Of a stretch of DNA of 64,000 nucleotides, positions 10,802 to 20,158 are shown piece by piece (within the stretch, counting starts at the first letter, position 1; the number at the start of each line of letters is the position of its first letter). The notes below the pieces were generated by a model, which saw nothing but the letters and a program-made list of their open reading frames with translations, did not search any database and was not told where the DNA came from. The translations under genes were made by a program, and so were the position numbers. Source of the DNA: Parasphingopyxis sp. (GTDB lineage: Bacteria; Pseudomonadota; Alphaproteobacteria; Sphingomonadales; Sphingomonadaceae); the NCBI RefSeq assembly GCF_028279465.1, contig NZ_JANQNS010000015.1, positions 248,001 to 312,000 of the forward strand, read 5' to 3'.

Positions 10802-12378
10802 ACCAGCTCGGCTTTCCGATCCTGACCGTAATGGTCCTGCTGCCGCTCGCCGGTGCGCTGCTCTGCCTGATATGGCCGGGGCAGGGCGAGGGCAAGGCGG
10901 GCATGGCGCGCGTCATCGCGCTCGGCACGACGCTTGTCACCTTCGCGCTCGGTATCCTGCTCTGGATCAGCTACGAGATTGGCGGGCCGCAATGGCAGTT
11001 CGTCGAATATTATCCGATTTTCGGGCGCTTCGCCTGGGCGATGGGGATCGACGGCATCGCGCTGATGCTGATCATGCTCTCGGTCTTCCTGATGCCGATC
11101 TGCATCATCGCGAGCTGGCAATCCATTCAATCGCGCGTGCCCGAATATATGGCGGCGTTTCTGCTCATGGAATCGCTGATGATCGGCGTGTTCACCGCTC
11201 AGGACATCTTCCTCTTCTACATCTTCTTCGAGGCCGGCCTCATCCCGATGTATCTGATCATCGGCATCTGGGGCGGCGCCGAGCGGATCTACGCGAGCTA
11301 TAAATTCTTCCTCTACACGCTTTTGGGATCGGTGCTGATGCTGATCGCGATGCTCTGGATGGTGCAGGAAGCGGGCACCTCGTCGATCCCCGAGTTGATG
11401 ACGTACGATTTCCCGGGTGGCGCGCAGAACTGGCTCTGGCTCGCCTTCTTCGCGAGCTTTGCCGTGAAGATGCCGATGTGGCCCGTTCATACCTGGCTGC
11501 CCGATGCCCATGTCCAGGCGCCGACGGCGGGCTCGGTGATCCTTGCCGGCGTACTGCTGAAGATGGGTGGCTATGGCTTTATCCGCTTCTCGCTGCCGAT
11601 GTTCCCCGAAGCCTCGGCCGAGCTGGTCTGGATCGTCTTCGGCCTGTCGATGGTCGCGGTCGTCTACACGTCCTTGGTCGCGCTCGTGCAGAAGGACATG
11701 AAGAAGCTGATCGCCTATTCATCGGTGGCGCATATGGCCTTCGTCACGATCGGGCTGTTCGCCTTCAACCGGCAGGGCATCGAGGGCGCGATGATCGTCA
11801 TGCTCTCGCACGGTCTCGTATCCGGAGCGCTCTTCCTGTGCGTTGGCGTCATCTACGACCGGCTCCATACGCGCGAGATCGAGCGTTATGGCGGGCTCAG
11901 CGACAATATGCCCAAATACGCGATCCTGTTCATGCTCTTCACCATGGCCTCGATCGGCCTGCCGGGCACGAGCGGCTTTGTCGGCGAATTCCTTGCGCTG
12001 GTCGGCGCCTATGAGGCGAATAGCTGGGTCGCTGTAGTCTGCACGACCGGCATCATCCTGGGCGCGGCCTATATGCTCTATCTCTATTGGCGCATCTGCT
12101 ACGGCGAGCTCGAAAAGGAAGACGTCAAAGCAATGCCCGATCTGTCGGTGCGCGAGCTTGCGACGCTCGGGCCGATCGCCGCCGTCGTCTTATGGATGGG
12201 CGTCTATCCGGAAAGCTTCCTCGCGCCGATCCGCGACGATGTCGGCACCTTGCTGGCCCGGATCGAGCCCGCAAACCCACCAGGCGATGCGCAGCTCGCG
12301 ATGGGCGCAGGCATGCTGCTCGAAGCCGAGCATGGTGACGGCCATGGCGGCGATCATGGCGGGGAGGGCACGCACTGA
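10798..12378 (+). CDS. nuoM: NADH-quinone oxidoreductase subunit M
   Basis: A 526-residue antiporter-like proton-pumping subunit (ND4 homologue), starting at a GTG that overlaps the nuoL stop. Key segments are [21 protein letters not shown] with the essential Glu, [21 protein letters not shown] and [14 protein letters not shown]. The last 25 residues are rich in His and Gly ([14 protein letters not shown]), an unusual polar tail after the last helix that could bind metal or be disordered. Its stop overlaps nuoN. Confidence 0.97.
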   Translation: MNQLGFPILTVMVLLPLAGALLCLIWPGQGEGKAGMARVIALGTTLVTFALGILLWISYEIGGPQWQFVEYYPIFGRFAWAMGIDGIALMLIMLSVFLMPICIIASWQSIQSRVPEYMAAFLLMESLMIGVFTAQDIFLFYIFFEAGLIPMYLIIGIWGGAERIYASYKFFLYTLLGSVLMLIAMLWMVQEAGTSSIPELMTYDFPGGAQNWLWLAFFASFAVKMPMWPVHTWLPDAHVQAPTAGSVILAGVLLKMGGYGFIRFSLPMFPEASAELVWIVFGLSMVAVVYTSLVALVQKDMKKLIAYSSVAHMAFVTIGLFAFNRQGIEGAMIVMLSHGLVSGALFLCVGVIYDRLHTREIERYGGLSDNMPKYAILFMLFTMASIGLPGTSGFVGEFLALVGAYEANSWVAVVCTTGIILGAAYMLYLYWRICYGELEKEDVKAMPDLSVRELATLGPIAAVVLWMGVYPESFLAPIRDDVGTLLARIEPANPPGDAQLAMGAGMLLEAEHGDGHGGDHGGEGTH

Positions 12379-13820
12379 TGACGATCTGGGAAAGCCTTCT
12401 CACCGTCGCGCCCGAGCTGATCCTGACGCTCGGGGCTACGGACCTGCTGCTCGTCGGCGCGTTCAGCAAGAAGCCGGACGTTTCGCGCCGCGTGAGCATC
12501 TATGCGGTGCTAATGCTGATCGCCTGCGGCCTGTCGCTGCTCGGCCCGGCGGGCAATGGCGGCACGGTCTTCGGCGGGCTCTATGTCGCCGATGCCTTCT
12601 CCACCTTCTCCAAGGTGCTGATCTACGCCTCGGCGGCCATCGCGATCCTGATGGCCCCGCGCTTTTTCGATCGGCGCAGCGAAATGCGCCCCGAATATCC
12701 GGTGCTGATCCTGTTTGCCGCGCTCGGCATGGGTTTCATGGTTTCGTCGGGCGATCTGATGCTTCTCTATATCGGCTTGGAGATCAACAGCCTGGCGGCC
12801 TATGTGCTGGCGAGCTTCATGCGGCAGGACACGCGCTCGGCAGAAGCGGGCCTCAAATATTTCGTGCTCGGCGCATTGGCGAGCGGCATCCTGCTCTACG
12901 GTATCTCATTGCTCTACGGCTTTACCGGCACGACTAGTTACACCGGCATCGCGACGGCCTTTGCCGACGACATGTCGACGGGCGAACTGTTCGGACTGGT
13001 GTTCGTCCTGGCCGGTCTCGCCTTCAAGATCAGCGCCGTGCCGTTCCATATGTGGACGCCGGACGTTTACGAGGGCGCGCCGACGCCGGTCACCGCCTTC
13101 TTTGCCTCGGCGCCCAAGATCGCGGCCATCGCACTTGCGGTGCGCGTGATGTTCGAAGCGCTCGGTCCGGCGACCGATGCCTGGCAGCAGATCGTGATCT
13201 TCGTCGCGCTCGGCTCGATCGCGCTCGGCGCAGTGGCCGCCATCGGTCAGTCCAACATCAAGCGTCTGCTTGCGTACAGCTCAATCAACAATATCGGCTT
13301 CGCGCTGATCGGCCTTGCTGCGGGCACGCAGGCCGGCGTAGCGGCGACCATGTCTTACATGGCCATCTATGTCGTAATGACGCTCGGCAGCTTCCTGTGC
13401 GTCCTGCAGATGCGCGATGCGGACGGCCGCCCGGTCGAGGATATCGAGAGCCTTGCCGGTCTCTCCAAATCGCAGCCGGGCCTCGCCGCCGCCTTCGCGA
13501 TCTTCATGTTCAGCCTTGCGGGCATTCCGCCGCTGCTCGGCTTCTGGGGCAAATTCCTGGTCTTCGACGCGGCCGTCGCTGCCGGGCTCTTTCCGCTTGC
13601 CGTGATCGGCATCGCGCTATCGGTGGTCGGCGCCTACTATTATCTGCGCATCATCAAGACGATCTATTTCGACGATGCTGCCGAACCCTATGCACCCGCC
13701 AATTCGGTGATGGAGAATGGCTTGATCGCGGTCACAGCGGCAGCGGTATCGCCGCTCGGCTATCTGCTCGTGCCGTTCCTCGCGCTGACCGCGGGCAATG
13801 CCGCCGCGGCGCTGTTCTAA
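12378..13820 (+). CDS. nuoN: NADH-quinone oxidoreductase subunit N
   Basis: A 480-residue antiporter-like subunit (ND2 homologue), last structural gene of the operon. It shows LLYIGLEINSLAAYVLASF with the conserved Glu, FHMWTPDVYEGAPTPVTAFFASAPK, and AYSSINNIGFALIGLAAG. About 14 membrane helices are visible. The stop is TAA at 13818–13820, and the biotin ligase reading frame continues in the same frame directly after it. Confidence 0.97.
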   Translation: MTIWESLLTVAPELILTLGATDLLLVGAFSKKPDVSRRVSIYAVLMLIACGLSLLGPAGNGGTVFGGLYVADAFSTFSKVLIYASAAIAILMAPRFFDRRSEMRPEYPVLILFAALGMGFMVSSGDLMLLYIGLEINSLAAYVLASFMRQDTRSAEAGLKYFVLGALASGILLYGISLLYGFTGTTSYTGIATAFADDMSTGELFGLVFVLAGLAFKISAVPFHMWTPDVYEGAPTPVTAFFASAPKIAAIALAVRVMFEALGPATDAWQQIVIFVALGSIALGAVAAIGQSNIKRLLAYSSINNIGFALIGLAAGTQAGVAATMSYMAIYVVMTLGSFLCVLQMRDADGRPVEDIESLAGLSKSQPGLAAAFAIFMFSLAGIPPLLGFWGKFLVFDAAVAAGLFPLAVIGIALSVVGAYYYLRIIKTIYFDDAAEPYAPANSVMENGLIAVTAAAVSPLGYLLVPFLALTAGNAAAALF

Positions 13821-13832
13821 GGCGATCGCGGT

Positions 13833-14603
13833 CTGAGCATCCGGATCCAGTCCGTCGCCGAAACCGGCTCCACCAATGACGATATGATCGCGCTTGCGCG
13901 GCAAGGCGAGCCGGAAGACTCATGGCTACGCGCAGAACGGCAGATCGGCGGCCGAGGCAGGCAAGGGCGCAAGTGGGTTTCCATACGCGGTAACCTCTAT
14001 GCCAGCACGATAGTCAGGTTGAAGGAAGATGATCCGCCGCCCGCAACGCTCTCGCTGGTTGCGGGTTCAGCTCTGTGGTCGCTTGTCTTTTTGGAAATGA
14101 ATGATCCGGATTTTCGGGGCCACGTATCGAAGCCAGTCGAGTTAGAACCAAATTTGCGTTGGAGCGACAAACTGGTTCTGAAATGGCCGAATGATCTGCT
14201 ACTCGATGGAGCCAAGATGGCCGGGATTCTGCTTGAACGAGACCGTGACGCCGTCATCATCGGTTTCGGCGTGAACCTAGCAGATCACCCGCGCGATTTG
14301 GATCAACCTGCAAATAGCTTGGCGAAATATGTTGATCCGCCAACGCCTGACGTTTTTTTGGATTATCTCGCTGGAATATTTCGTCATTCGCTGCAGGAAT
14401 GGCGAGAGCACGGACTTTCATATCTACGGTATTCCTGGATGGAGAAGAGCTTTCCGATCGGCCAGCCGATGGCAATTCACGATCGCGACAACAACAGGAT
14501 TTCCGGCGAGTTTGCAGGATTATCGGAGGATTGCGCCTTGCGGCTGCGCTTGGCGGATGGGTCCGTCCGTGTCATGCATGCGGGCGATGTTTTCCTGATT
14601 TGA
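13833..14603 (+). CDS. birA: biotin–[acetyl-CoA-carboxylase] ligase, no DNA-binding domain; non-ATG start
   Basis: It attaches biotin to the carboxyl carrier protein of acetyl-CoA carboxylase and related enzymes. Motifs are TGSTND (residues 11–16 from this start), GRGRQGRKW and [17 protein letters not shown], followed by the small C-terminal domain. There is no N-terminal helix-turn-helix, so it is the monofunctional type. No ATG, GTG or TTG lies between the nuoN stop and the essential TGSTND motif. I therefore place the start at the CTG at 13833, though a start at the ATC codons at 13839 or 13845 is possible. The first ATG (13884) would remove the substrate motif. Codon use is A+T-richer than in its neighbours. 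Confidence 0.85.
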   Translation: MSIRIQSVAETGSTNDDMIALARQGEPEDSWLRAERQIGGRGRQGRKWVSIRGNLYASTIVRLKEDDPPPATLSLVAGSALWSLVFLEMNDPDFRGHVSKPVELEPNLRWSDKLVLKWPNDLLLDGAKMAGILLERDRDAVIIGFGVNLADHPRDLDQPANSLAKYVDPPTPDVFLDYLAGIFRHSLQEWREHGLSYLRYSWMEKSFPIGQPMAIHDRDNNRISGEFAGLSEDCALRLRLADGSVRVMHAGDVFLI

Positions 14604-14614
14604 GGACTGATGCG

Positions 14615-15388
14615 ATGCTGCTCGCTATCGATGCCGGAAACACCAATGTCGTCTTCGCGCTCGTCAAGAATGGCGAGATTGCCGCGCGCTGGCGGATCGC
14701 GACGGACCCCCGGCGCACGGGCGATGAATATGCGGTCTGGCTGCATAACCTCATGGCGCTCGAAGGGGTCACGCCGGACGACATCGAGGCGGTGATCATC
14801 TCGACCGTCGTGCCCCGCGCGCTGCACAATCTGCAGGTGCTGGCGTCCAAATATTTCGATGTCGAGGCGCTTGTCGCAGGCGAACCGCCGGTCGAATGGG
14901 GCATATCGCTCGACATCGACGAACCCTCGAGTCTCGGCGCGGACCGGGCGGTCAATGTGATCGCCGCCCATGCGCTTCATCCTGAAGACCTGATCATCAT
15001 CGATTTCGGCACGGCGACCACCTTCGACGTCGCCGATTATGAGGGCGCCTATAAAGGCGGGGTTATCGCGCCGGGCATCAATCTCTCGCTCGATGCGTTG
15101 GTAGGGGCGGCGGCCAAGCTGCCGCGCATTGCGATCGAGGCGCCGCGCGACCGATCCGTCATCGGGACCAACACTGAAGACCAGATGCACATCGGCGTGT
15201 ATTGGGGCTATATCGCCATGATCGAAGGGCTGGTCGCGCGCACGCGCGCGGAGATCGGCCGCCCCGCCAAAGTCGTGTCGACCGGCGGGCTGGCGACGCT
15301 TTTCGATCAGCATACGGACGTGTTCGACGTGATCGAGCCCGACCTCACCATCCAGGGGCTGGCGATGCTCTATGAAAGGTCCAGATAG
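14615..15388 (+). CDS. coaX: type III pantothenate kinase
   Basis: It catalyses the first step of coenzyme A synthesis, ATP-dependent phosphorylation of pantothenate. The protein has 257 residues and the ASKHA fold. Visible motifs are the N-terminal phosphate loop [19 protein letters not shown], the central [10 protein letters not shown], and STGGLA near the C-terminus. TGAGGA eight bases before the ATG serves as the ribosome site. It lies in the usual sphingomonad position, between birA and RNase J. Confidence 0.96.
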   Translation: MLLAIDAGNTNVVFALVKNGEIAARWRIATDPRRTGDEYAVWLHNLMALEGVTPDDIEAVIISTVVPRALHNLQVLASKYFDVEALVAGEPPVEWGISLDIDEPSSLGADRAVNVIAAHALHPEDLIIIDFGTATTFDVADYEGAYKGGVIAPGINLSLDALVGAAAKLPRIAIEAPRDRSVIGTNTEDQMHIGVYWGYIAMIEGLVARTRAEIGRPAKVVSTGGLATLFDQHTDVFDVIEPDLTIQGLAMLYERSR

Positions 15389-15394
15389 ACCCGA

Positions 15395-17032
15395 ATGACT
15401 CCCGAAAACGAACTGCTTTTCCTCGCGCTCGGCGGGTCGGGCGAGATCGGCATGAACGTCAATCTCTACGGCACGCAGGGCAAATGGGTCATGGTCGATT
15501 GCGGCATGACCTTCGGCGATCCCTATTATCCGGGGATCGAACTCGTCCTGCCTGACCTGGAATTTATCGAGGACCGTATCGATGACCTGCTCGGCATCGT
15601 GCTGACCCATGGCCATGAGGACCATATCGGCGCGCTGCCCTATCTGGCGGGCGATCTTGGCGTGCCTTTATACGCAACGGCCTTTACCGCCGGACTGATC
15701 TACCGGAAACTCGAAGAGGCGGGTCTGACCGAGGAGATCGAGCTGAACGTGATCGATCCGGACGACAGTTTCGATCTGGGCCCATTCAATTTTCAATATA
15801 TCCCGCTCGCCCATTCGATCCTCGAAGGCAATGCGCTGGTGATCGAGACCGAGTATGGCCGCATTTTCCACACCGGCGACTGGAAGCTCGACCCCGATCC
15901 GCAAACCGGCACGCCGACGACGCCCGAAGAGATGATCGCGATCGGCGATACAGGTATTCTCGCCCTCGTCTGCGATTCAACAAACGTCTTCAATGAGAAG
16001 GATTCGGGCAGTGAGGGCGCGGTGAAGGCGGGGCTGGCCGAGGTGATCGGTGCGGCCACGGGGCGCGTGCTGGTGACGACCTTCGCGTCAAACGCGGCGC
16101 GCCTGCAGACGCTGGGCCGCATCGCCACGGAAACGGGCCGCAAAGTATGTGTGGCGGGCCGCTCGCTGGACCGGATCATCGATACCGCGCAGGCCGTCGG
16201 CTATCTGAAGGACTTCCCGCCAACAGTCGATTTCGAGGAAGCGATGCGTTTGCCGCCGCGCGAGCTGCTTATCATCGCAACAGGCGGGCAGGGGGAATCG
16301 CGGGCGGCGTTGGGGCGTATCGCCGAGGACAATCACCCCCTGACGCTCGATAGTGGCGATCTCGTCGTCTTCAGCTCGAAACAGATTCCGGGCAACGAGC
16401 TCGCCATCGGCCGGGTGCAGAATGCGCTTGCCGCGAAACAGATACCGATCGTCACAGACCGGCAGGCGATGGTGCATGTATCCGGCCATGCCGGCCGTCC
16501 GGAGCTGGCGAAAATGTACGAATGGATTCGGCCTGAGATTCTTGTGCCCGTCCATGGCGAGCTGCGGCACATGGCCGAGCAGGCGCGGTTCGGCGCGGCG
16601 CAAGGCGTTCCCAAGACTATCGTCCAGCAGAATGGCGATGTGGTCAGGCTTGCACCCGATGGCCCGGCGATCATCGGGCATGAGCGTACTGGCCGGCTCG
16701 TGCTTGACGGTGATACTATCGTGGCGGCGGATGGCGAGGCGATGAACGAACGCCGCCGTATCGGCCAGCGCGGGCTTATCGCGATCACCGTGGCGTTCGG
16801 CGAAGACGGCAAGATGCGCGGTACCCCGGCTTTCTCGATGGCCGGCATTCCCGTCGAAGAAGATCGCGAGGCGTTTATCGACGATGCCGTCGAAGCCGCC
16901 GCCGATGCCGCGCGGAAAGGCGCGAAAGACCCTGAAAAACTGCGCGAGACGATCCGGCTTGCCGTGCGCCGCACAGCGACCCACTGGACGGGCAAGAAAC
17001 CCGTGGTCAACGTTTCGCTGATGGAGGTGTAG
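15395..17032 (+). CDS. rnj: ribonuclease J
   Basis: A metallo-beta-lactamase/beta-CASP RNase of 545 residues that processes and degrades RNA with endonuclease and 5'-exonuclease activity. The zinc motif is HGHEDHIGALPYL near residue 70–82. Further ligands lie in FHTGDWKLD, followed by the beta-CASP domain (ATGGQGE; VHVSGHAGRPEL; PVHGELRHM) and a C-terminal domain. It begins six bases after coaX and precedes the DUF1467 gene by two bases, so one transcript is likely. Alphaproteobacteria have a single RNase J, and this is a typical copy. Confidence 0.95.
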   Translation: MTPENELLFLALGGSGEIGMNVNLYGTQGKWVMVDCGMTFGDPYYPGIELVLPDLEFIEDRIDDLLGIVLTHGHEDHIGALPYLAGDLGVPLYATAFTAGLIYRKLEEAGLTEEIELNVIDPDDSFDLGPFNFQYIPLAHSILEGNALVIETEYGRIFHTGDWKLDPDPQTGTPTTPEEMIAIGDTGILALVCDSTNVFNEKDSGSEGAVKAGLAEVIGAATGRVLVTTFASNAARLQTLGRIATETGRKVCVAGRSLDRIIDTAQAVGYLKDFPPTVDFEEAMRLPPRELLIIATGGQGESRAALGRIAEDNHPLTLDSGDLVVFSSKQIPGNELAIGRVQNALAAKQIPIVTDRQAMVHVSGHAGRPELAKMYEWIRPEILVPVHGELRHMAEQARFGAAQGVPKTIVQQNGDVVRLAPDGPAIIGHERTGRLVLDGDTIVAADGEAMNERRRIGQRGLIAITVAFGEDGKMRGTPAFSMAGIPVEEDREAFIDDAVEAAADAARKGAKDPEKLRETIRLAVRRTATHWTGKKPVVNVSLMEV

Positions 17033-17034
17033 CG

Positions 17035-17325
17035 ATGGAGCTCATTTCGGTGCTCGCCATCTATTTTCTCTTCTGGTTTCTCTGCCTTTTCATGGTGTTG
17101 CCGTTCAGCGCGCGGACGGATCGCGAGGCGGGCGTGGAGACGCTGCCCGGCAATGCGGAAAGCGCTCCGCACCGGTTCCGCGCGGGGCCTGTCGTCTTGC
17201 GTACGACCATCGTCGCAACGATCTTTTTCGGCCTGTTCTACGCCAATTATGTCTATGGTTGGATCGGCGCCGACATTCTCGATTTCCTCAAACCGGAATC
17301 GATGCGAACGACGGTCGAGCGCTAG
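17035..17325 (+). CDS. DUF1467 family membrane protein
   Basis: A 96-residue protein with two hydrophobic segments: about residues 4–24 (ISVLAIYFLFWFLCLFMVLPF) and about 60–80. The invariant-looking LPFSARTD motif follows the first helix. This matches the DUF1467 family of small alphaproteobacterial inner-membrane proteins, whose function is unknown. It begins two bases after the RNase J stop and its end overlaps the convergent coiled-coil gene by four bases. Confidence 0.88.
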   Translation: MELISVLAIYFLFWFLCLFMVLPFSARTDREAGVETLPGNAESAPHRFRAGPVVLRTTIVATIFFGLFYANYVYGWIGADILDFLKPESMRTTVER

Positions 17326-19613
17326 CGCAGCCGCTCGATAGCCTGGGCGAGCGCAACGTAGAGCTTGCCATTGTCCGACGACAGCAGGGTCACCGCGAGC
17401 GGCGCGCCGTCCCGCGCCGTCATCACGCGGCGCAGCATTGCTTCGAAATCGTGAACATAGCGGTTCACCTGCTCGCGGAATTCGCCATTATTCTCATATT
17501 GCGCGACGATCTCGCGCGCCTCGCCCGTATCGAGCAGCCGCACGGCGCGGCGCGAAAAGATACCGCGATCGCCTTTCAGATAGGCCGCCCATGCCGTGTC
17601 CGTGACCTCGTTCGAGAGGATTTTGCTCACGTCGATAGCCGTCGAATTGAGCGATTCGATGAGCAAAGTGACCTGGCGGGCAAAGCCGTCGAGGCTGGCG
17701 TCTTCGGCATCGGTTTCCGCTTCGCGCAACTGGCTCTGAAGGGCCGCGCTGCGGCTCTCGATCTCCGCAATCTTGGTATCCAGGGCGGCCATCGCTTCCT
17801 GCGCCAGTGAGGCCGCCTGTTCGGACGTCGCGATCAGTTCGGCGATCCGGCTTTCGACATTCTCGCCCAGCGCGTCCGTCATGGCGGCCTGGGTCGCCTC
17901 GCCGATCGCCGCAGCGCTTTGCGGGATAACGTCGCCAAAGGCGGCGCGTGCTTTCTCGGCCGCTTGGTCTGCCGTCTCGCGCACTTCCATCAATATCTCG
18001 ATCAGCCGCGGTGCCGCGCCGTCCGCGATGCTTTCGGCCTGTTCGGCGGAATGGTTGAGACCGTCCTCAATGCTCGTGATGTCGGCCCGCATCGCCGTGA
18101 TCCGGTCGCCGACCTGATCGACGAAGGAGGCCACCGCAGCCCGCTGATCTTCGAGACTTTCGCCGGTAACGCCGATATAGCTGCGCGTGTCGTCGGCCAG
18201 CTGTTTCAGCGTTTCGAGATCGGGTGCGACATCGGCTATCGCGGCCTTCAATCGCTCGGCCCGGCTTTCGGTATCGGCGAACGCCTGGGGCAGGGCGTCG
18301 GCCAGCGATTCTGCGCTGAGGTCGAGCGCGGCCTTCACCTCGGCGGCCCGCGCGATCAGCCGTTCGGTGGCAGCGTCATTGCCGCCGATATTCTCGCCGA
18401 GCGCGGTCATGCCTTCGCGCAACCCGTCGATTTCGGCGCTCAGCGTGCGCGCATGCTCCGCGCCGTCCGTGGACAGACCGGCGAGCCGGCTCTCGATATC
18501 GCCCAGGCCCGTATCCAGATCGCCCAGTGTTGCGGCCGTTGCATTGCGCTGCTCGCTCAGCTGTGCGTCGAATGCCGACAGCGCGGCGGTGGTTGCGACG
18601 ATCCGCTCGTCGAGCGCGGCGGCTGCATCCTCGCCCTCCTGACTGAAATTCGTCCGGGCATTTTCGACCATTGCGGTCAGCGCCGTGCCGATTTCGTCGA
18701 CAACCTTACGCGTATCCTCGACGGCCGCGCTGGACCGCTCCAGGATGCCATCGACGACCGTATTGATCTCCTCGCCTGTCGTAGCGAGCTTGGCCGCCGA
18801 CACGTCCGCAACGCCTTCGATCCGCGCGAGATTGGCAGCCAGCGACTGGGCCGCGCCATTGGCCACGTCCTGCGCCTGCTCGCCGCGCGCTTTCAGCGAC
18901 AGCAATTGCGTATCGAGTGATGCGGCCTGTTCATGCGCGTTGACGCCCGCTTCGCGGATGCCCTCGCTCACGGCCCGTGCCTGTTCCTCGGCGCGCGGCA
19001 GATCGGTCATCAGCACATCGACATCTTCGCGCGCGGACTTGGCCGCCTTGTCCAGAATGCTGGATTTCTGCTCGATATTGGTGCTGGCATCGCGCATCAT
19101 GTCGCTGACGGCGCGCAGCCGGCCGGCGGCATCGTCGCCGAGCGCGAGCAGGCGATCGGTTTCGCTGGAAACGCCCTCGCGGATTTCGGAGAGCTGGGCG
19201 GAAACGACGGCCATGGCATTGTCGAGCCGCCGGGCCTCGGCGCGCATCGCTTCGGATGTCCGCCCGAACCGCACCGCCTCGCGGCGGCTGGTCCGCTGGG
19301 TCAGCAGCCAGACGATACCGAGCAGCGCGAGTGGCACGGAGCCGATCGCGATCCAGTTGGCGATCTGCGTCAGGTTCGGCGTTTCTGCCGTCACGCTTGA
19401 ATAGGCGGCCCAGCCCACAAAGCCGACCCAGATACTCGCCAGCGCGATGATCGCTATGGACGGCAAGCGTTCGGCGAAGCTCGGCTCTTCCAGCTCGAAA
19501 TCCCACTCGTCTTCGGCGATCCATTCGGCGGCTTCGGACGGCTGGACTGTCGCGCCGCGCCCGATTTCGGCAGGGCTTTCCACCTCCGCTAGGTCATTTG
19601 CTGCTTCGGCCAT
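17322..19613 (-). CDS. membrane-anchored long coiled-coil protein, possible TipN-like polarity factor
   Basis: A 763-residue protein with an acidic N-terminal segment (1–45) and two membrane helices, about 50–71 and 84–105. A very long Ala/Glu-rich helical region follows (110–640) with repeating units of about 50–60 residues. The last 120 residues form a compact conserved domain (SLNSTAIDVSKIL, YLKGDRGIFSRRAVRLLD, YVHDFEAMLRRV, LLSSDNGKLYVALAQAIERL). Two N-terminal helices plus a giant coiled coil is the plan of the Caulobacter pole-marking protein TipN, but I infer this from architecture only. A generic structural or nucleoid-tethering role is the alternative. Confidence 0.8.
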   Translation of the reverse strand: MAEAANDLAEVESPAEIGRGATVQPSEAAEWIAEDEWDFELEEPSFAERLPSIAIIALASIWVGFVGWAAYSSVTAETPNLTQIANWIAIGSVPLALLGIVWLLTQRTSRREAVRFGRTSEAMRAEARRLDNAMAVVSAQLSEIREGVSSETDRLLALGDDAAGRLRAVSDMMRDASTNIEQKSSILDKAAKSAREDVDVLMTDLPRAEEQARAVSEGIREAGVNAHEQAASLDTQLLSLKARGEQAQDVANGAAQSLAANLARIEGVADVSAAKLATTGEEINTVVDGILERSSAAVEDTRKVVDEIGTALTAMVENARTNFSQEGEDAAAALDERIVATTAALSAFDAQLSEQRNATAATLGDLDTGLGDIESRLAGLSTDGAEHARTLSAEIDGLREGMTALGENIGGNDAATERLIARAAEVKAALDLSAESLADALPQAFADTESRAERLKAAIADVAPDLETLKQLADDTRSYIGVTGESLEDQRAAVASFVDQVGDRITAMRADITSIEDGLNHSAEQAESIADGAAPRLIEILMEVRETADQAAEKARAAFGDVIPQSAAAIGEATQAAMTDALGENVESRIAELIATSEQAASLAQEAMAALDTKIAEIESRSAALQSQLREAETDAEDASLDGFARQVTLLIESLNSTAIDVSKILSNEVTDTAWAAYLKGDRGIFSRRAVRLLDTGEAREIVAQYENNGEFREQVNRYVHDFEAMLRRVMTARDGAPLAVTLLSSDNGKLYVALAQAIERLR

Positions 19614-19712
19614 CGCATTTCCCTCTCAATTCGCCGTGTTTACCATGTTTTGGACCCTCCGAAAGCCATGCACGGCAACGGAGCGTTAACGGCGATGCTT
19701 TAAAGCCACACC

Positions 19713-20042
19713 ATGGCCTATGACCCTGGAGCATTGGACAAAACCCTGGCGGCGGCGGTCGGCGACGATCCGGCGCTGATTGTCGAGCTGCGTTCGGCCT
19801 TCTTCCAGAGCGCTCGGCGGCAGGTTTCCGCGCTTCACAATGCGGTCAACGATCAGCAATGGCAGGTCGCGGCCTGGCGGCTGAAAGGGCTTGCGGCGAG
19901 CTTCGGTGTCGTCGATCTGATGGCGCTCGCCAATGAAGCGGCCGAAGGCGTGCCCTTCGACCAGGCACTGCTCCAGCGCATCGATAAATCGCTGGCCGGC
20001 TTTTCGTCCGCCGACGCGGAATCGGAAAAAGGCGGGGAATAG
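19713..20042 (+). CDS. Hpt-like protein lacking the phospho-accepting histidine
   Basis: A 109-residue helical protein resembling histidine phosphotransfer domains. The diagnostic xHxLKG motif is present as AAWRLKGLAASFG (residues 53–65), but the reactive His position is Trp55. The following helix (VVDLMALANEAAEG) matches the Hpt four-helix bundle. It therefore probably cannot carry phosphate; it may bind a response regulator or kinase without transfer. It is transcribed away from the coiled-coil gene and lies 116 bases before the next gene. I recall such degenerate copies in other sphingomonads but cannot verify this here. Confidence 0.75.
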   Translation: MAYDPGALDKTLAAAVGDDPALIVELRSAFFQSARRQVSALHNAVNDQQWQVAAWRLKGLAASFGVVDLMALANEAAEGVPFDQALLQRIDKSLAGFSSADAESEKGGE

Positions 20043-20158
20043 CCCGCCCTTTGTGAGCACTCCTCTGCGAGCAATCCCCGGATTTCCAAGGCGAATGGCT
20101 TTGCAAGCCTGTATCTCTGCGCGTATCGCATCGAGCCAATGGCTTTGGGACGCACATC

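Noticed and set aside
19686-19703. CtrA site between the coiled-coil and Hpt-like genes (TTAA...TTAA)
   Set aside because: The half-sites are separated by 10 bases instead of 7, so it does not fit the CtrA pattern.
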